A stretch of 49,440 nucleotides of DNA from Nitrosomonas sp. (GTDB lineage Bacteria; Pseudomonadota; Gammaproteobacteria; Burkholderiales; Nitrosomonadaceae), in the NCBI RefSeq assembly GCF_019752415.1, contig NZ_JAIEME010000062.1, positions 1 through 49,440 of the forward strand. The letters run 5' to 3'. The notes under the pieces were generated by a model. The model saw nothing but the letters and a program-made list of their open reading frames with translations. It did not search any database and was not told where the DNA came from. The position numbers were made by a program, and so were the translations under genes. How positions within the stretch are numbered: position 1 is the first letter of the stretch; every line of letters begins with the position of its first letter. This document shows positions 35,577 through 46,348 of the stretch, piece by piece.

Positions 35577-35966
35577 GAAAGGTTTGGTGTGGCATAGCGC
35601 AATTTATGTCAATAGAATTGATGAGAAATCAGGCGGCTCATGCTTGAGAGAATCTTTATCAGTAGCCAAAAATTTTTTCTTTCTATGTTAGCGCGGAAAA
35701 TAATGTGAAGTGATTGTCGTATTTCATCGGCGCGATGCGCTAATATTTGATCCCATTTTTCTGCAATTAAATTCAAAATCTATTTCTTGACAATTCAAAT
35801 GATCCACAGATTTAATAAGTTATAGAGATTACTTTGAGTGGTTTCATATTAGGGTGATAGGATGTAATTAACTATTTGATAGATATAACATAATTAAAAT
35901 GTTAAATAATTAATCAATCTAAGGAAATCTTTGAAGATTTATCAGTTAATTGTTTAAACCAGGTAG
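35577..35966. other. AT-rich spacer left of the DnaA-box cluster
   Basis: 35761-35960 is very AT-rich (for example ATAATTAAAATGTTAAATAA near 35890), with one diverged DnaA-like box TGATCCACA at 35800-35808. No gene is seen. Confidence 0.5.
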
Positions 35967-36001
35967 TTATTCACAAACTTATCCACAGGAATTGTGGATA
36001 A
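35967..36001. promoter_or_regulatory. Cluster of three DnaA boxes
   Basis: TTATTCACA (35967-35975), TTATCCACA (35979-35987) and the inverted TGTGGATAA (35993-36001) lie within 35 bases. The last two are perfect consensus boxes facing each other. An AT-rich tract lies on the left. The stretch 36002-36162 up to the fructokinase gene shows nothing else. This may be an origin part, a DnaA-titration site or a DnaA-regulated promoter. Confidence 0.65.
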
Positions 36002-36162
36002 TCAATGAAACCCTATAACAAATAAGGCAATAGTTCGAAAAATCGCAATTAATCTCTGCGGACTTAATTCACCGTTACTTGTGGCGGAGCGGTCTATTTT
36101 TTTGCAAAGCAATGAACAATCCAGCAAAATTGTTGCGTTGAAACAACTGTTGAAATTGACTT

Positions 36163-37056
36163 ATGCGCATCGGTATTGATTTAGGGGGTACGAAAATAGA
36201 AGGCGTGGTGCTGGATCATGATGGCCATGAATTGCTGAGAAAACGTGAGGATACACGGCAATCTGAAGGTTATCAGGCTATTTTGCACACAGTGAAGCAA
36301 CTTGTCGGCGAGCTTGAAGCTGAGATGGGCAAGAAATGTTCGATTGGAATCGGTACCCCTGGCGCTATTTCGGCGGTAACGGGCACCATGAAGAATTCTA
36401 ATACCGTCTGCTTGAATGGGCGGCCATTGCTTGAGGATTTGCAAACACTGCTGCATCGGCCGCTACGCATTGCCAATGATGCCAATTGCTTTACTTTGAG
36501 CGAAGCTCTGGATGGCGCGGGGAAAGGGAATGGCGTAGTGTTCGGCGTGATTATGGGTACCGGTGTGGGTGGAGGCATCGTGTTCAACGGACAATTGCAT
36601 CAAGGCCAGCAACATCTTGGTGGCGAGTGGGGTCATAATATCCTGGAGCTGGATGGGCCGGATTGCTATTGTGGTCATAAAGGCTGTGTTGAAACGCTGA
36701 TTTCCGGTCCTGGATTGGCCGCTGATTTTCAACGTCACGGCGGGGACAGTGTATTGCTAGCCAGAGATATCGTGGCGCTGGCAGCACAAGGCGATGCTTT
36801 AGCAGAGGCTGCACTGCAACGTTTTTTTGATCATTTTGGCCGCGCCATGGCCATGGTGGTGAATATCCTTGATCCAGATGTCATCGTGCTGGGTGGCGGA
36901 CTTTCCAACGTAGAGAGATTTTATTCTGAAGGACGTGCGCGGGTAGCGCATTATGTCTTTAATGATGAGTTTATTACCCCGATTTTGAAAAACGTTCATG
37001 GCGACAGCTCCGGCGTACGGGGTGCCGCGCAGTTGTGGCGTAGTGATGAAATCTAA
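36163..37056 (+). CDS. mak: ROK-family fructokinase (Mak-like)
   Basis: 297 residues. The ATP-binding start MRIGIDLGGTKIEGVVLD, the substrate region NTVCLNGRPL-LANDANCF-type segment (IANDANCFTLSEALDGA), MGTGVGGGIVFNG, GGEWGHN with its metal-binding histidine, and the zinc motif DCYCGHKGCVET are complete. NILDPDVIVLGGGLSNV and HGDSSGVRGAA close the protein. The sequence follows E. coli Mak closely from end to end, so D-fructose or a related hexose is the likely substrate. Other ROK sugars cannot be excluded. Confidence 0.88.
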   Translation: MRIGIDLGGTKIEGVVLDHDGHELLRKREDTRQSEGYQAILHTVKQLVGELEAEMGKKCSIGIGTPGAISAVTGTMKNSNTVCLNGRPLLEDLQTLLHRPLRIANDANCFTLSEALDGAGKGNGVVFGVIMGTGVGGGIVFNGQLHQGQQHLGGEWGHNILELDGPDCYCGHKGCVETLISGPGLAADFQRHGGDSVLLARDIVALAAQGDALAEAALQRFFDHFGRAMAMVVNILDPDVIVLGGGLSNVERFYSEGRARVAHYVFNDEFITPILKNVHGDSSGVRGAAQLWRSDEI

Positions 37057-37086
37057 TGGAATTCTTATTAAGTTGATTGCATTCAT

Positions 37087-37165
37087 GGTTCGACAAGCTC
37101 ACCACGAACGTAATCAATACATTACCGTTCGTCCATTGCCGTTCGTCCTGAGCTTGTCGAAGGAC
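37087..37165. repeat. Dispersed palindromic repeat pair (TTCGACAAGCTC type)
   Basis: GTTCGACAAGCTCACCACGA at 37088-37107 and its inverse around GTTCGTCCTGAGCTTGTCGA at 37141-37160 face each other. Such repeats are scattered in many proteobacterial genomes and often give false proteins containing VRQAHHER or FVLSLSKD. A third copy lies at 42889-42919. Confidence 0.8.
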
Positions 37166-37241
37166 TTAATCAGAGCTTCCCTAAAGGAAAGTCACGCTGC
37201 TTATAGTGCCCACCTCACTCTCTGGTACACCATTGCATTAT

Positions 37242-38756
37242 TTATCCCTGATAGATCCACTCATTTAACAATAACCGCGCAGTAACTATAACCTCCGACG
37301 CAACCATTCCCAATGGCCCATGATTCTGCAGCAACAAATGATCCGCTGCGGCACCGTGCAAGTAGACCGCCAGTAATAGTGCCTGATCTGGATTCAAATC
37401 TTGTGCAATCAGCGCGCCGATCATGCCCGCTAACACATCACCGGTGCCTGCGGTGCTGAGTCCGGGATTGCCGCTGGTGTTCAGGTAACGTTTTCCATCC
37501 GGGAAACAACAAATGCTGCCAGCGCCTTTCAATACTACGTAGCAATTGAACTGTTGCGCAATTTGATGCACGGCATTCATGCGGTTGCTTTGCACGGCGG
37601 CAGTATCAGTGTTCAAAAGGCGGGCGGCTTCGGCGGGGTGCGGTGTCAAAATGCTGTGAGCGTTACGCTGGCAAAGTTTTATGCCCAAATGAGGGTGCTG
37701 TGCAATCAGGTTGAGCGCATCGGCATCGAGTACCAGCGTCACTTCGCTATTCAGTGCACTCTCCAGCCAGGACAATGCTTCCGCTGTATTGCCGAGACCG
37801 GGGCCAACCACCAGACAATTCAAGGGTTTTAACGTGAACAGCTCAGACGCGGAGCGCAGCATGAGTTCCGGTTGCGAGAAATCGACCGGCGGCACAGCCT
37901 GTGCCAATAAGCCCAAATAGACGCGCCCTGCGCCCAGATGCAAGGCTGCTCTCCCTGCCAGCAACGCTGCGCCGACCATGCCGGTAGAACCGCCGAGGAT
38001 TGCAACGCTGCCGAAAGAACCTTTGTGGCTATTGGCGGAACGGGGTGGTGGCAGTAGCGATTGCGCGAGTTTCTGATTGAGCAACCAGGTGTGTGGTGCG
38101 GATGGTGAATTGAGTTGAATATCCAGTTCGCGCAGCAGAACAGTGCCGCAATATTCGGGACCGAAATTGGTGAATAAACCGGGTTTGAGGCCAATAAATG
38201 TCACGGTAGTGGTGGCGCGGATTGCTGTGCCATAAATGCAGCCATCGTCGCTGCCCAGGCCGGATGGGATGTCTAGCGCCACGATCGGAACATTCAGTTG
38301 ATTGACGGTCTCCACCCATTTCCGGTATGTGCCCGCAATCGGCCGGTTCTGGGATTGATCCAGACCAATGCCAAACAGCCCGTCGATCACCGCATCCCAG
38401 TTTTGATCGCCGTCGGGGATGTCGGCAGAAATTTCTCCGCCGATGTCGAACCAGGCTTGGATTGCCTGTTTGGCATCCGGCGGAACACGATTAGGGGCGC
38501 CGATGAATACTACGGTGACCGCGTTGCCCCATTCTTTCAGATAACGCGCTACAACAAAGGCATCGCCGCCGTTATTGCCCGGGCCGGCGAGCACCAGGAC
38601 GTGATGGTTTGGGTTTTTGTGCAATTGATCACGGACGATTTGCGCCGCGGCCAAACCTGCTTTTTCCATCAAGCGCGGCGGTTTGGGAAGCATCGCGGTC
38701 TGATGTTCAATGTCGCGTATTTCGGCGGTTAAAAATACCGGATCGGCAATGGTCAT
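37242..38756 (-). CDS. nnr: Bifunctional NAD(P)HX epimerase/dehydratase
   Basis: The start chosen is ATG at 38756 (MTIADPVFLTAEIRDIEHQT), giving 504 residues; the open frame runs further into purL. The N-terminal epimerase has LVLAGPGNNGGDAFVVARYL and DIPSGLGSDDG. The C-terminal dehydratase has VAILGGSTGMVGAALLAGRA, VVGPGLGN, LDADALNLI, LTPHPAEAARLL and the catalytic GNPGLSTAGTGDVLAGMIGA. It repairs hydrated NADH and NADPH in the cytoplasm. It is divergent from purL. Confidence 0.95.
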   Translation of the reverse strand: MTIADPVFLTAEIRDIEHQTAMLPKPPRLMEKAGLAAAQIVRDQLHKNPNHHVLVLAGPGNNGGDAFVVARYLKEWGNAVTVVFIGAPNRVPPDAKQAIQAWFDIGGEISADIPDGDQNWDAVIDGLFGIGLDQSQNRPIAGTYRKWVETVNQLNVPIVALDIPSGLGSDDGCIYGTAIRATTTVTFIGLKPGLFTNFGPEYCGTVLLRELDIQLNSPSAPHTWLLNQKLAQSLLPPPRSANSHKGSFGSVAILGGSTGMVGAALLAGRAALHLGAGRVYLGLLAQAVPPVDFSQPELMLRSASELFTLKPLNCLVVGPGLGNTAEALSWLESALNSEVTLVLDADALNLIAQHPHLGIKLCQRNAHSILTPHPAEAARLLNTDTAAVQSNRMNAVHQIAQQFNCYVVLKGAGSICCFPDGKRYLNTSGNPGLSTAGTGDVLAGMIGALIAQDLNPDQALLLAVYLHGAAADHLLLQNHGPLGMVASEVIVTARLLLNEWIYQG

Positions 38757-38841
38757 AATTTTCAGTATCGCTGGATGATCCACGATAAGTACCTCTTCTC
38801 GTGTAAAATTGCAATCTTTAAATAATCGCTTATTTCCTCTG

Positions 38842-41800
38842 ATGCTCCAATTTTGTGGTGGACGTGCGCTTTCTCCGTTTCGTCTGGAAAAATTACTTAA
38901 AGAAATTAAGATACTGAATTTGCCAGTATCCGCGATCCATACGGAATACTGGCATTTTTGTCCGGTAACACGAAACCTGCAGGATGATGAGCTCGGTGCG
39001 CTGAGAAAGTTACTCAACAATGATCCGGCGCAGGAGAATACTCCGTATCCCGGCGAGTTCTTTTTAGTATTGCCACGCCCTGGAACCATTTCTCCCTGGT
39101 CGAGTAAAGCGACGGATATTGCGCTCCACTGCGGATTAACAGCCATTGAGCGCATTGAACGGGGTATCGCGTTTTATATTCAGTGTCATACAAAACTTTC
39201 TGCAGCGGATAAGGCACGTCTCGCGCCACTCATTCATGACCGGATGACGGAAGCCGTATTTGGTTCATTCGATGATGCGGCCAAGTTATTTCAACATTTT
39301 GCGCCGAAGCCCCTTAACACCATTGACGTGATGAACGGTGGTGTCGAGGCGTTGCGGCAGGCGAACCAAGCCATGGGATTGGCGCTGTCGGCGGATGAAA
39401 TTGAGTATCTGGCGTATCATTTCACCACGCGAGCTGCGCGCAATCCCACGGATGTGGAATTGATGATGTTCGCCCAGGCGAACTCTGAGCATTGCCGCCA
39501 TAAAATTTTTAATGCGGATTGGATTGTGGATGGCAAATCGCAAGACAAATCGCTGTTTGCGATGATCCGCAACACGCATCAAACGCATCCGCAAGGCACG
39601 ATTGTGGCGTATGCCGATAATTCCAGCGTTATCGAAGGGGCGGAGATAACGCGTTTTTATCCGGGTAACCAGCAGGTTTATGGTTACGCCCAAGAAAAAA
39701 CACACCTATTGATGAAAGTCGAAACGCATAACCACCCAACCGCTATTTCACCTTTTCCCGGCGCTGCTACCGGTGTCGGCGGAGAAATTCGCGATGAAGG
39801 TGCAACCGGCCGTGGCGCCAAACCGAAAGCCGGTCTGTCCGGTTTCTCGGTGTCCAATTTGAATATTCCCGGTTATGCGCAACCGTGGGAATACGATCGT
39901 TCCAATCCCGATGGCCAGTCAACGTATGGCAAACCCGGGCGCATTGCTTCTGCGTTGCAGATCATGCTGGAAGGACCGGTCGGCGGTGCGGCGTTTAATA
40001 ACGAGTTCGGGCGGCCTAATCTGGCGGGCTATTTCCGCACCTTCGAGGAGCGGGTTGCTGGCGAGATGCGCGGTTATCACAAACCAATCATGCTGGCCGG
40101 CGGTATCGGGCAGATTTCGGACCGGCATGTGCTCAAAGAAAAATTTCCGCCCGGTACCTTGCTGATTCAACTGGGCGGGCCAGGTATGCTGATTGGATTG
40201 GGCGGTGGCGCGGCTTCCAGCATGGATACCGGTACCAATCGGGAAGCACTGGATTTTGACTCGGTGCAACGCGGCAATCCGGAAATGGAACGGCGCGCCC
40301 AGGAAGTCATTGACCGTTGCTGGCAGTTGGAAAGAACCGGTGCAGGCAATCCGATTTTATTCATCCATGATGTTGGCGCGGGTGGTTTATCCAATGCATT
40401 TCCGGAATTGGTGCACGACTCCGGCAGAGGCGGGCGTTTTAAATTACGGGATATTCCCTCCGAGGAATCCAGCATGTCACCGATGCAGATCTGGAGTAAC
40501 GAAGCGCAGGAACGTTATGTGCTGGCCATCAAACCGGAATCGCTCCCGCTGTTTCAAAGCATCTGCGCGCGCGAGCGTTGCCCATTTTCAGTCGTGGGCG
40601 AGGCAACCGCTGATGAACAATTGCTGGTGATTGATCAGGAGTCTGCAATACCGCCTGTCGATATGGCGTTGTCGGTATTGCTGGGAAAACCGCCCAAAAT
40701 GACCCGCACTGTTGTTCACGGCGGCAGAATACATCCGGCACTCGATTGGTCTGGTACGGATTTGACCGAAGCCGCCTACCGGGTTTTGCGTCTGCCTGCG
40801 GTGGCCGATAAAACTTTTCTAATCACGATTGGTGATCGCAGTGTCGGCGGCATGACGGCTCGCGATCAAATGGTCGGCCCGTGGCAGATTCCGGTCGCCG
40901 ACGTCGCGGTGACCAGCATGGGGTATCAGACTGATCTCGGCGAGGCATTTGCCATCGGCGAGCGCACGCCGCTGGCGTTGATTGATCCCGCAGCGGCAGC
41001 GCGGATGGCAGTTGGCGAAGCGATCACCAATATCGCTGCTGCGGCGATTGCTGAGATCGGCAATATCAAGCTTTCAGCCAATTGGATGGCGGCGACCGGT
41101 CATCCGGGTGAAGATGCCGGGTTATATGATGCGGTGTATACCGTCGGCATGGAATTGTGCCCGCAACTGGGAATCAGCATCCCGGTAGGGAAAGATTCGA
41201 TGTCGATGAAGACCGCCTGGGAAGAGACTGATCAAAAGACGCATACGAAGATCCGCAAAGAAGTGACCGCACCCTTATCACTGATCATTTCCGCATTTTC
41301 TAGTGTCACCGATGTGCGCAAAACTTTGACGCCGCAATTACGCACCGATTGCAGTGACAGCGAATTGATTCTGATAGACCTGGGTCACGGGCAGAATCGT
41401 CTGGGCGGTTCAGCGCTGGCGCAAGTGTATAAACAAGTCGGTAATGCCGCGCCGAATATCGACGGTGAAGCCGGTGCCGCCAAACTCAAGGCGCTGTTTG
41501 CCGCGATCCAACAGCTTAATCTGGAACACAAGCTATTGGCTTACCATGACCGTTCCGACGGCGGTCTGTTTGTGACGTTGTGCGAAATGGCGTTTGCCGG
41601 GCATACCGGAGTGACGGTGAATCTGGATCAGTTGTGTTTTGACGCGCAGTGTAGTGATATCGACGGATCTGAATTGCGGCCCGAGCAATTGGGCGGTCGC
41701 TTCCTGGAACGTTTGTTTGCTGTGCTGTTCAATGAGGAATTGGGCGTTGTTTTGCAGATTAAAACCGCGCAGCGTCAGGAAGTCATGCAGGTGTTAACCG

Positions 41801-42855
41801 AAGCCGGGTTACGCGATGCCAGTTTTGTCATCGGACAACTGAATGCAACCGATGAAATCCGCCTGATGCGCAATAACAAACCGGTGCTGGCAGAAAAACG
41901 GATCGATTTGCAGCGTGCCTGGTCAGAAACCACGTATCAGATGCAAAAACTGCGCGACAATCCGGTTTGTGCGCAACAGGAATATGATCGCATTCTGGAT
42001 GCCGCTGATCCCGGTCTGCAGGTTGCACTGTGTTTTGATGCGAATGAAGATATTGCCGCGCCGTACATTCAGACCGGAGTGCGTCCCCGCATGGCGATCT
42101 TGCGCGAGCAAGGTGTGAATGGCCATGTGGAAATGGCGGCGGCTTTTGACCGGGCAGGTTTTACTGCGATCGATGTGCACATGAGCGATATCATCGCAGG
42201 GCGTGTGTCGCTAAAAGACTTCAAAGGATTCGTCGCGTGCGGCGGATTTTCCTATGGTGATGTACTCGGTGCAGGCGAAGGCTGGGCCAAGTCGATTTTA
42301 TTTAATTCCCGCGCACGTCATGAATTTGAGGCGTTTTTCCAGCGTACCGATACGTTTGCGCTGGGAGTTTGCAATGGCTGTCAGATGATGAGCAATTTGC
42401 ATGAAATCATTCCCGGTGCTGAAGCTTGGCCGCGCTTTAAGCGCAATGTGTCGGAGCAATTTGAGGCGCGCTTTGTGATGGTGGAAATACAGCAAAGCCC
42501 GTCGTTGTTTTTTGATGGCATGGCAGGCAGCCGGATGCCGATTACCGTGGCGCATGGTGAAGGCAGGGTTGAATTTTCTTCCGCGCAACCGGAGAATGCT
42601 GCGTCGTTAGTGACGGTGCGTTTTGTGGATAATCACGGGCAAGTTACCGAGAATTATCCTTATAACCCGAATGGATCGTTACAGGGAATAACCGGGTTAA
42701 CCACGTCCGATGGACGTTTTAATGTGCTGATGCCGCATCCGGAGCGGGTGTTCCGGGTATCGCAACATTCCTGGCACCCCAACGCGCGATTTGGCTCGAC
42801 TGAAGATGGCCCGTGGATGCGCCTGTTCAGAAATGCGCGTAAGTGGGTAGGGTAA
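38842..42855 (+). CDS. purL: Phosphoribosylformylglycinamidine synthase PurL (large form)
   Basis: The start chosen is ATG at 38842 ([19 protein letters not shown]), which aligns with the E. coli N terminus, giving 1337 residues; an upstream TTG at 38809 is possible. Key parts are the N-terminal domain with [17 protein letters not shown], the linker [16 protein letters not shown], the ATP/FGAR sites ([27 protein letters not shown]), [15 protein letters not shown], the second synthase repeat and the C-terminal glutaminase domain with the nucleophile in [11 protein letters not shown] and MPHPERVFR. It catalyses the fourth step of purine synthesis. Confidence 0.98.
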   Translation: MLQFCGGRALSPFRLEKLLKEIKILNLPVSAIHTEYWHFCPVTRNLQDDELGALRKLLNNDPAQENTPYPGEFFLVLPRPGTISPWSSKATDIALHCGLTAIERIERGIAFYIQCHTKLSAADKARLAPLIHDRMTEAVFGSFDDAAKLFQHFAPKPLNTIDVMNGGVEALRQANQAMGLALSADEIEYLAYHFTTRAARNPTDVELMMFAQANSEHCRHKIFNADWIVDGKSQDKSLFAMIRNTHQTHPQGTIVAYADNSSVIEGAEITRFYPGNQQVYGYAQEKTHLLMKVETHNHPTAISPFPGAATGVGGEIRDEGATGRGAKPKAGLSGFSVSNLNIPGYAQPWEYDRSNPDGQSTYGKPGRIASALQIMLEGPVGGAAFNNEFGRPNLAGYFRTFEERVAGEMRGYHKPIMLAGGIGQISDRHVLKEKFPPGTLLIQLGGPGMLIGLGGGAASSMDTGTNREALDFDSVQRGNPEMERRAQEVIDRCWQLERTGAGNPILFIHDVGAGGLSNAFPELVHDSGRGGRFKLRDIPSEESSMSPMQIWSNEAQERYVLAIKPESLPLFQSICARERCPFSVVGEATADEQLLVIDQESAIPPVDMALSVLLGKPPKMTRTVVHGGRIHPALDWSGTDLTEAAYRVLRLPAVADKTFLITIGDRSVGGMTARDQMVGPWQIPVADVAVTSMGYQTDLGEAFAIGERTPLALIDPAAAARMAVGEAITNIAAAAIAEIGNIKLSANWMAATGHPGEDAGLYDAVYTVGMELCPQLGISIPVGKDSMSMKTAWEETDQKTHTKIRKEVTAPLSLIISAFSSVTDVRKTLTPQLRTDCSDSELILIDLGHGQNRLGGSALAQVYKQVGNAAPNIDGEAGAAKLKALFAAIQQLNLEHKLLAYHDRSDGGLFVTLCEMAFAGHTGVTVNLDQLCFDAQCSDIDGSELRPEQLGGRFLERLFAVLFNEELGVVLQIKTAQRQEVMQVLTEAGLRDASFVIGQLNATDEIRLMRNNKPVLAEKRIDLQRAWSETTYQMQKLRDNPVCAQQEYDRILDAADPGLQVALCFDANEDIAAPYIQTGVRPRMAILREQGVNGHVEMAAAFDRAGFTAIDVHMSDIIAGRVSLKDFKGFVACGGFSYGDVLGAGEGWAKSILFNSRARHEFEAFFQRTDTFALGVCNGCQMMSNLHEIIPGAEAWPRFKRNVSEQFEARFVMVEIQQSPSLFFDGMAGSRMPITVAHGEGRVEFSSAQPENAASLVTVRFVDNHGQVTENYPYNPNGSLQGITGLTTSDGRFNVLMPHPERVFRVSQHSWHPNARFGSTEDGPWMRLFRNARKWVG

Positions 42856-42888
42856 CAACAGCTCAAAGCGAACGGCAATGTGTTCATT

Positions 42889-42919
42889 CCGTTCGTGATA
42901 GGCTTGTCGAACTTTGGAC
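42889..42919. repeat. Third copy of the TTCGACAAGCTC-type repeat
   Basis: GTTCGTGATAGGCTTGTCGA followed by ACTTTGGAC (42891-42919) is a diverged copy of the repeat at 37141-37165, here between purL and the ChaN-like gene. Confidence 0.7.
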
Positions 42920-42970
42920 GAAATCAACGGTGTTTTCTTAGGAATTGATCTGTTAACAGGATGATCAGAA

Positions 42971-44200
42971 ATGACAAATTTTAGTATAAGCCGCCGCAAC
43001 AGAATTTTGAGCTTGACCGCATTGCTATTGAGTTTGTGCTGGAGTAATAGTTGGGCTGCCATTACACCGGCAAAAAAGCCCGCGCCGAAAGATTGCGTAC
43101 CATTGGGGAATTGGGTGATTCCAGGCTCCGGTCCGACCACGCAGCAGGATGTCATCTCGCGCGCGGCGAAAGCCTCAGTGGTGCTGCTGGGTGAGACGCA
43201 TGTCAATGCGGATCATCACCGCTGGCAATTACAAACGCTGGTTGCCTTACATGCGGTGCGTCCGAATATGGTGATCGGGTTTGAAATGTTTCCGCGCCGG
43301 GTGCAGGCGGTATTGGACAAGTGGGTCGCGGGTGAGTTAACAGAAAAAGAATTTCTGCGGGCGGCGGAATGGGACCGGGTTTGGAATACCGATGCCAATT
43401 TGTATCTGCCCTTATTTCATTTTGCGCGCATGAATCATATCCCAATGAGGGCTTTGAATATTGAAGCCAGTTTGCGACGTCTGGTGTCGGAAAAGGGTTT
43501 TTATGGTGTTTCAATAGAACAACGTGAAGGATTGACACGGCCTGCCGAACCAAGCCAAGCCTATTTGGATTATTTGTTTCCGATTTATAAGCAGCATGAT
43601 CGCAAAGATAAGCAGAAAGGGGAAATGAAGCAGGATGATCCGGATTTCAGACGCTTTATTTCCGGACAGCAATTGTGGGATCGCGCCATGGCGCAGGTTT
43701 TGCACCGCGCTTTAGCGGAATCTACCGGTTCAGAAAAACCGTTGGTTGTCGGTGTCATGGGTGCAGGCCATGTGCTGCATGGTTTTGGTGTTACCCATCA
43801 GTTGCATGACTTGGGCGTGCAGAATGTTACTGCGTTGTTGCCGTGGGACCGCGATAAATCCTGTAAAAATCTGGTGAAAGGTGTGGCAGATGCCGTGTTT
43901 GGCGTTCTGCCCAACGTTTCCGAATCTTTTCAGCCGCAATTCCAGCGGCTGGGTATCCGCTTTGAAATGGGCAGAGGCGGGGCTGTGGTGCTGCAAGTTG
44001 AGAAAAATAGCATAGCCGAGGCTGCCAAGTTGCAGGATTCGGACGTGATTCTTGAAATGGCCGGGCTACCGCTTAAAAATACCGAGGATGTTGTCACCAT
44101 CGTGAAACGTCAGGCGCCGGGAACCTGGATGCCACTCAAAATAAAAAGAGATGATCAAGAAATGCAAATCATCGCCAAGTTTCCATTACTCAAACATTAA
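42971..44200 (+). CDS. ChaN-family protein with C-terminal PDZ domain
   Basis: 409 residues with a signal peptide (about 12-30, ending SNSWAAI). The ChaN/Tiki-type domain shows SVVLLGETHVNADHHRWQLQ, NMVIGFEMFPRRVQ and VVGVMGAGHVLHGFGVTHQL, the conserved E-H set. A PDZ domain follows (about 330-405; GIRFEMGRGGAVVLQVEKNS). ChaN of Campylobacter binds haem at the outer membrane; the related eukaryotic Tiki proteins are proteases. Either role is possible. The M1-type peptidase gene starts 18 bases downstream and is probably co-transcribed. Confidence 0.88.
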   Translation: MTNFSISRRNRILSLTALLLSLCWSNSWAAITPAKKPAPKDCVPLGNWVIPGSGPTTQQDVISRAAKASVVLLGETHVNADHHRWQLQTLVALHAVRPNMVIGFEMFPRRVQAVLDKWVAGELTEKEFLRAAEWDRVWNTDANLYLPLFHFARMNHIPMRALNIEASLRRLVSEKGFYGVSIEQREGLTRPAEPSQAYLDYLFPIYKQHDRKDKQKGEMKQDDPDFRRFISGQQLWDRAMAQVLHRALAESTGSEKPLVVGVMGAGHVLHGFGVTHQLHDLGVQNVTALLPWDRDKSCKNLVKGVADAVFGVLPNVSESFQPQFQRLGIRFEMGRGGAVVLQVEKNSIAEAAKLQDSDVILEMAGLPLKNTEDVVTIVKRQAPGTWMPLKIKRDDQEMQIIAKFPLLKH

Positions 44201-44218
44201 TCAACATTCCATTATCTT

Positions 44219-46303
44219 ATGACAGGCCGTACATTCATCAGAAATTTCCTCATTTTTTTATTCATCGGCAGCGTTGCACAGACTGCTTTTGCGGCCCCTG
44301 TCCAATATAACGAGACTGATTACGATATAACAGTACGGATCGACCCCACCGCCCGTACCATCGAAGGCAAAAGCATCATCACGGTTAAAAATCCCAGGGA
44401 AATTAACCTGGTGCTGGGGCAGGCATTTGAAGTCACCGAAGCGCTATTTAATGGCAGTTTACTGGGCATCGGACGTGAACAGGCCAATCAGCCGCATGTT
44501 TGGAAGATCCCTTTTAATTTCAGTCAACAGCATCAGTTTGAGATTCATTGGCGGGGGAAATTGGCGCAACTGGACGACTCACTCGATCACCAGCAGACTT
44601 TGGGTAGACCGGTTGCAGTCAGCGGTGAAGCCGGTACCTTTTTACCCGATGCATCCGGTTGGTATCCACGCGTTGCGGACGGATTGGCGCGCTATAAAGT
44701 CACACTGGAATTGCCTGCCGGGCAGCGTGGCCTCGTGGCAGGGCGGTTAATTGAAGAGAGCGAGTCGGCACAAGGCTATCGTGCCGCTTTTGAATTTTCT
44801 CATCCCGCCGAAGGAATTGATTTGATGGCCGGGCCGTATGGAATTGAAACGCAGACGTACCCAAATATCAACAACCGGCCGATTCAACTGCGCACCTACT
44901 TCCATCCGCAAATCAGCAATTTGTCGCGCGACTATCTGGAATCCGTCAAACGCTATCTGATCCTGTATGAAAAATGGATAGGCGAGTACCCGTACACCGA
45001 GTTCAGCATTGTCTCGAGTCCCACGCCGACCGGTTTTGGCATGCCGACATTGACCTACCTCGGCATCAATGTGCTGCAACTGCCGTTTATCCGCGACACC
45101 TCGCTTGGCCACGAAGTGCTGCACAACTGGTGGGGCAATGGGGTTTATCCGGATTACAGGAGCGGCAACTGGTCGGAAGGACTGACTACTTTCATGGCCG
45201 ATTATGCGTATAAAGAACAGGAAAGCAGCGAAGCCGCGCGTGAAATGCGCCTGGGCTGGTTGCGTGACTTTGCCGCATTGCAGCCGGGACAGGATGCAGC
45301 ACTGACTGCATTTACCTCACGCACGCATAGCGCATCGAAGATTGTCGGGTATAACAAAGCGGCGATGTTTTTCTTTATGCTACGGGATGAATTGGGTGAA
45401 ACGGTATTTAATCTCGGCATACAAGGATTGTGGGCTGTTCAGCGCTTCAAAGTCACTTCTTGGCAACATCTGCAGAAAATGTTTGAAATGATTTCAGGGA
45501 AAAATCTGCAACCGTTCTTCACGCAATGGCTGGAACGTACCGGCGCACCGGAAATCACTATCAGCGAAGCGAAAAACACTCCGGCGGATTCAGGCTATGG
45601 GCTATCAATCACACTGAAACAATCCGAACCGGCGTATCAACTTCGGGTTTCGATTGCGATCCAGAGTCAGGAAAAAACAGAAATTCAATGGCTCGATTTA
45701 AACCAAGAGCAGCAGACATTCACACTGACATTGCCGGATAAACCGTTATCCGTCTCACTCGATCCGGATTTACGCTTGTTTCGCCAATTAGCGCCTAATG
45801 AGGCGCCACCCATCCTGCGCGAAGTGATGGTTAATCCCACCACCGAAACTATTGTTTTAACTGACAAAGGAGAAATCCGCAAAATCGCAGAGACCCTCGC
45901 CAGCAAACTGCAACAGCGCGTACCCAAACTCATCGCAGCCAATCAGCGACTCTCCGCAGCGCCCACACTCGTCATCGGCCTGCAACCTGAAATCGATGCC
46001 TGGCTTGCCGCCAAACAATTGCCAGCCAGACCGGATGAAATCAACAAAAAAGGCACCGCGCAAGCCTGGACACTGGCTCGCGCCGACGGCGCATCACTGG
46101 CCATCGTGTCCGCAAAAGATGCCGCGTCACTCGAAACGCTAATACGTCCGCTACCGCATTATGGGCGGCAGAGTTATATTGCGTTCGATGGCCGGGAAGC
46201 GATTGAGAAAGGGATTTGGCCGATGCGGGTGCAGCAGGTGATGGCTGCGTGCCAGATTGTGAAGGGGTTGTGTTATTACGTTATTACGATTAGCTATTCT
46301 TGA
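44219..46303 (+). CDS. Secreted M1-family (gluzincin) metallopeptidase
   Basis: 694 residues with a signal peptide (FLIFLFIGSVAQTAFAAP). Zinc ligands are GHEVLHNWWGN (H298, H302) and E320 in NWSEGLTTFMADY. In place of the GAMEN motif the sequence has PTGFGMPTLTYLG, as in bacterial M1 relatives that are not classical aminopeptidases. The C-terminal part (about 450-690) is a beta-rich domain plus a non-catalytic helical region. It probably trims peptides in the periplasm together with the upstream ChaN-PDZ protein. Its last residues (VITISYS) lie on a repeat that recurs downstream, so the natural C terminus may have been altered. Confidence 0.85.
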   Translation: MTGRTFIRNFLIFLFIGSVAQTAFAAPVQYNETDYDITVRIDPTARTIEGKSIITVKNPREINLVLGQAFEVTEALFNGSLLGIGREQANQPHVWKIPFNFSQQHQFEIHWRGKLAQLDDSLDHQQTLGRPVAVSGEAGTFLPDASGWYPRVADGLARYKVTLELPAGQRGLVAGRLIEESESAQGYRAAFEFSHPAEGIDLMAGPYGIETQTYPNINNRPIQLRTYFHPQISNLSRDYLESVKRYLILYEKWIGEYPYTEFSIVSSPTPTGFGMPTLTYLGINVLQLPFIRDTSLGHEVLHNWWGNGVYPDYRSGNWSEGLTTFMADYAYKEQESSEAAREMRLGWLRDFAALQPGQDAALTAFTSRTHSASKIVGYNKAAMFFFMLRDELGETVFNLGIQGLWAVQRFKVTSWQHLQKMFEMISGKNLQPFFTQWLERTGAPEITISEAKNTPADSGYGLSITLKQSEPAYQLRVSIAIQSQEKTEIQWLDLNQEQQTFTLTLPDKPLSVSLDPDLRLFRQLAPNEAPPILREVMVNPTTETIVLTDKGEIRKIAETLASKLQQRVPKLIAANQRLSAAPTLVIGLQPEIDAWLAAKQLPARPDEINKKGTAQAWTLARADGASLAIVSAKDAASLETLIRPLPHYGRQSYIAFDGREAIEKGIWPMRVQQVMAACQIVKGLCYYVITISYS

Positions 46304-46317
46304 TTCTGGACCTGACC
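46296..46317. repeat. Left direct repeat of the accessory cassette
   Basis: ATTCTTGATTCTGGACCTGA (46296-46315) continues to 46317. The first 15 bases recur exactly at 48679-48693, and a diverged copy is at 47302-47323. Both exact copies include the TGA stop of the gene before them. Confidence 0.75.
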
Positions 46318-46348
46318 GCAGATTTTTTTGTGACCCCGGATTTTTGCA

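Noticed and set aside
35967..36001. CRISPR or other short-repeat array
   Set aside because: The repeated units are DnaA boxes in mixed orientation with irregular, very short spacing.
36998..37285. 95-codon frame containing VRQAHHER and FVLSLSKD
   Set aside because: It is a translation of the palindromic repeat and overlaps fructokinase; a well-known false protein.
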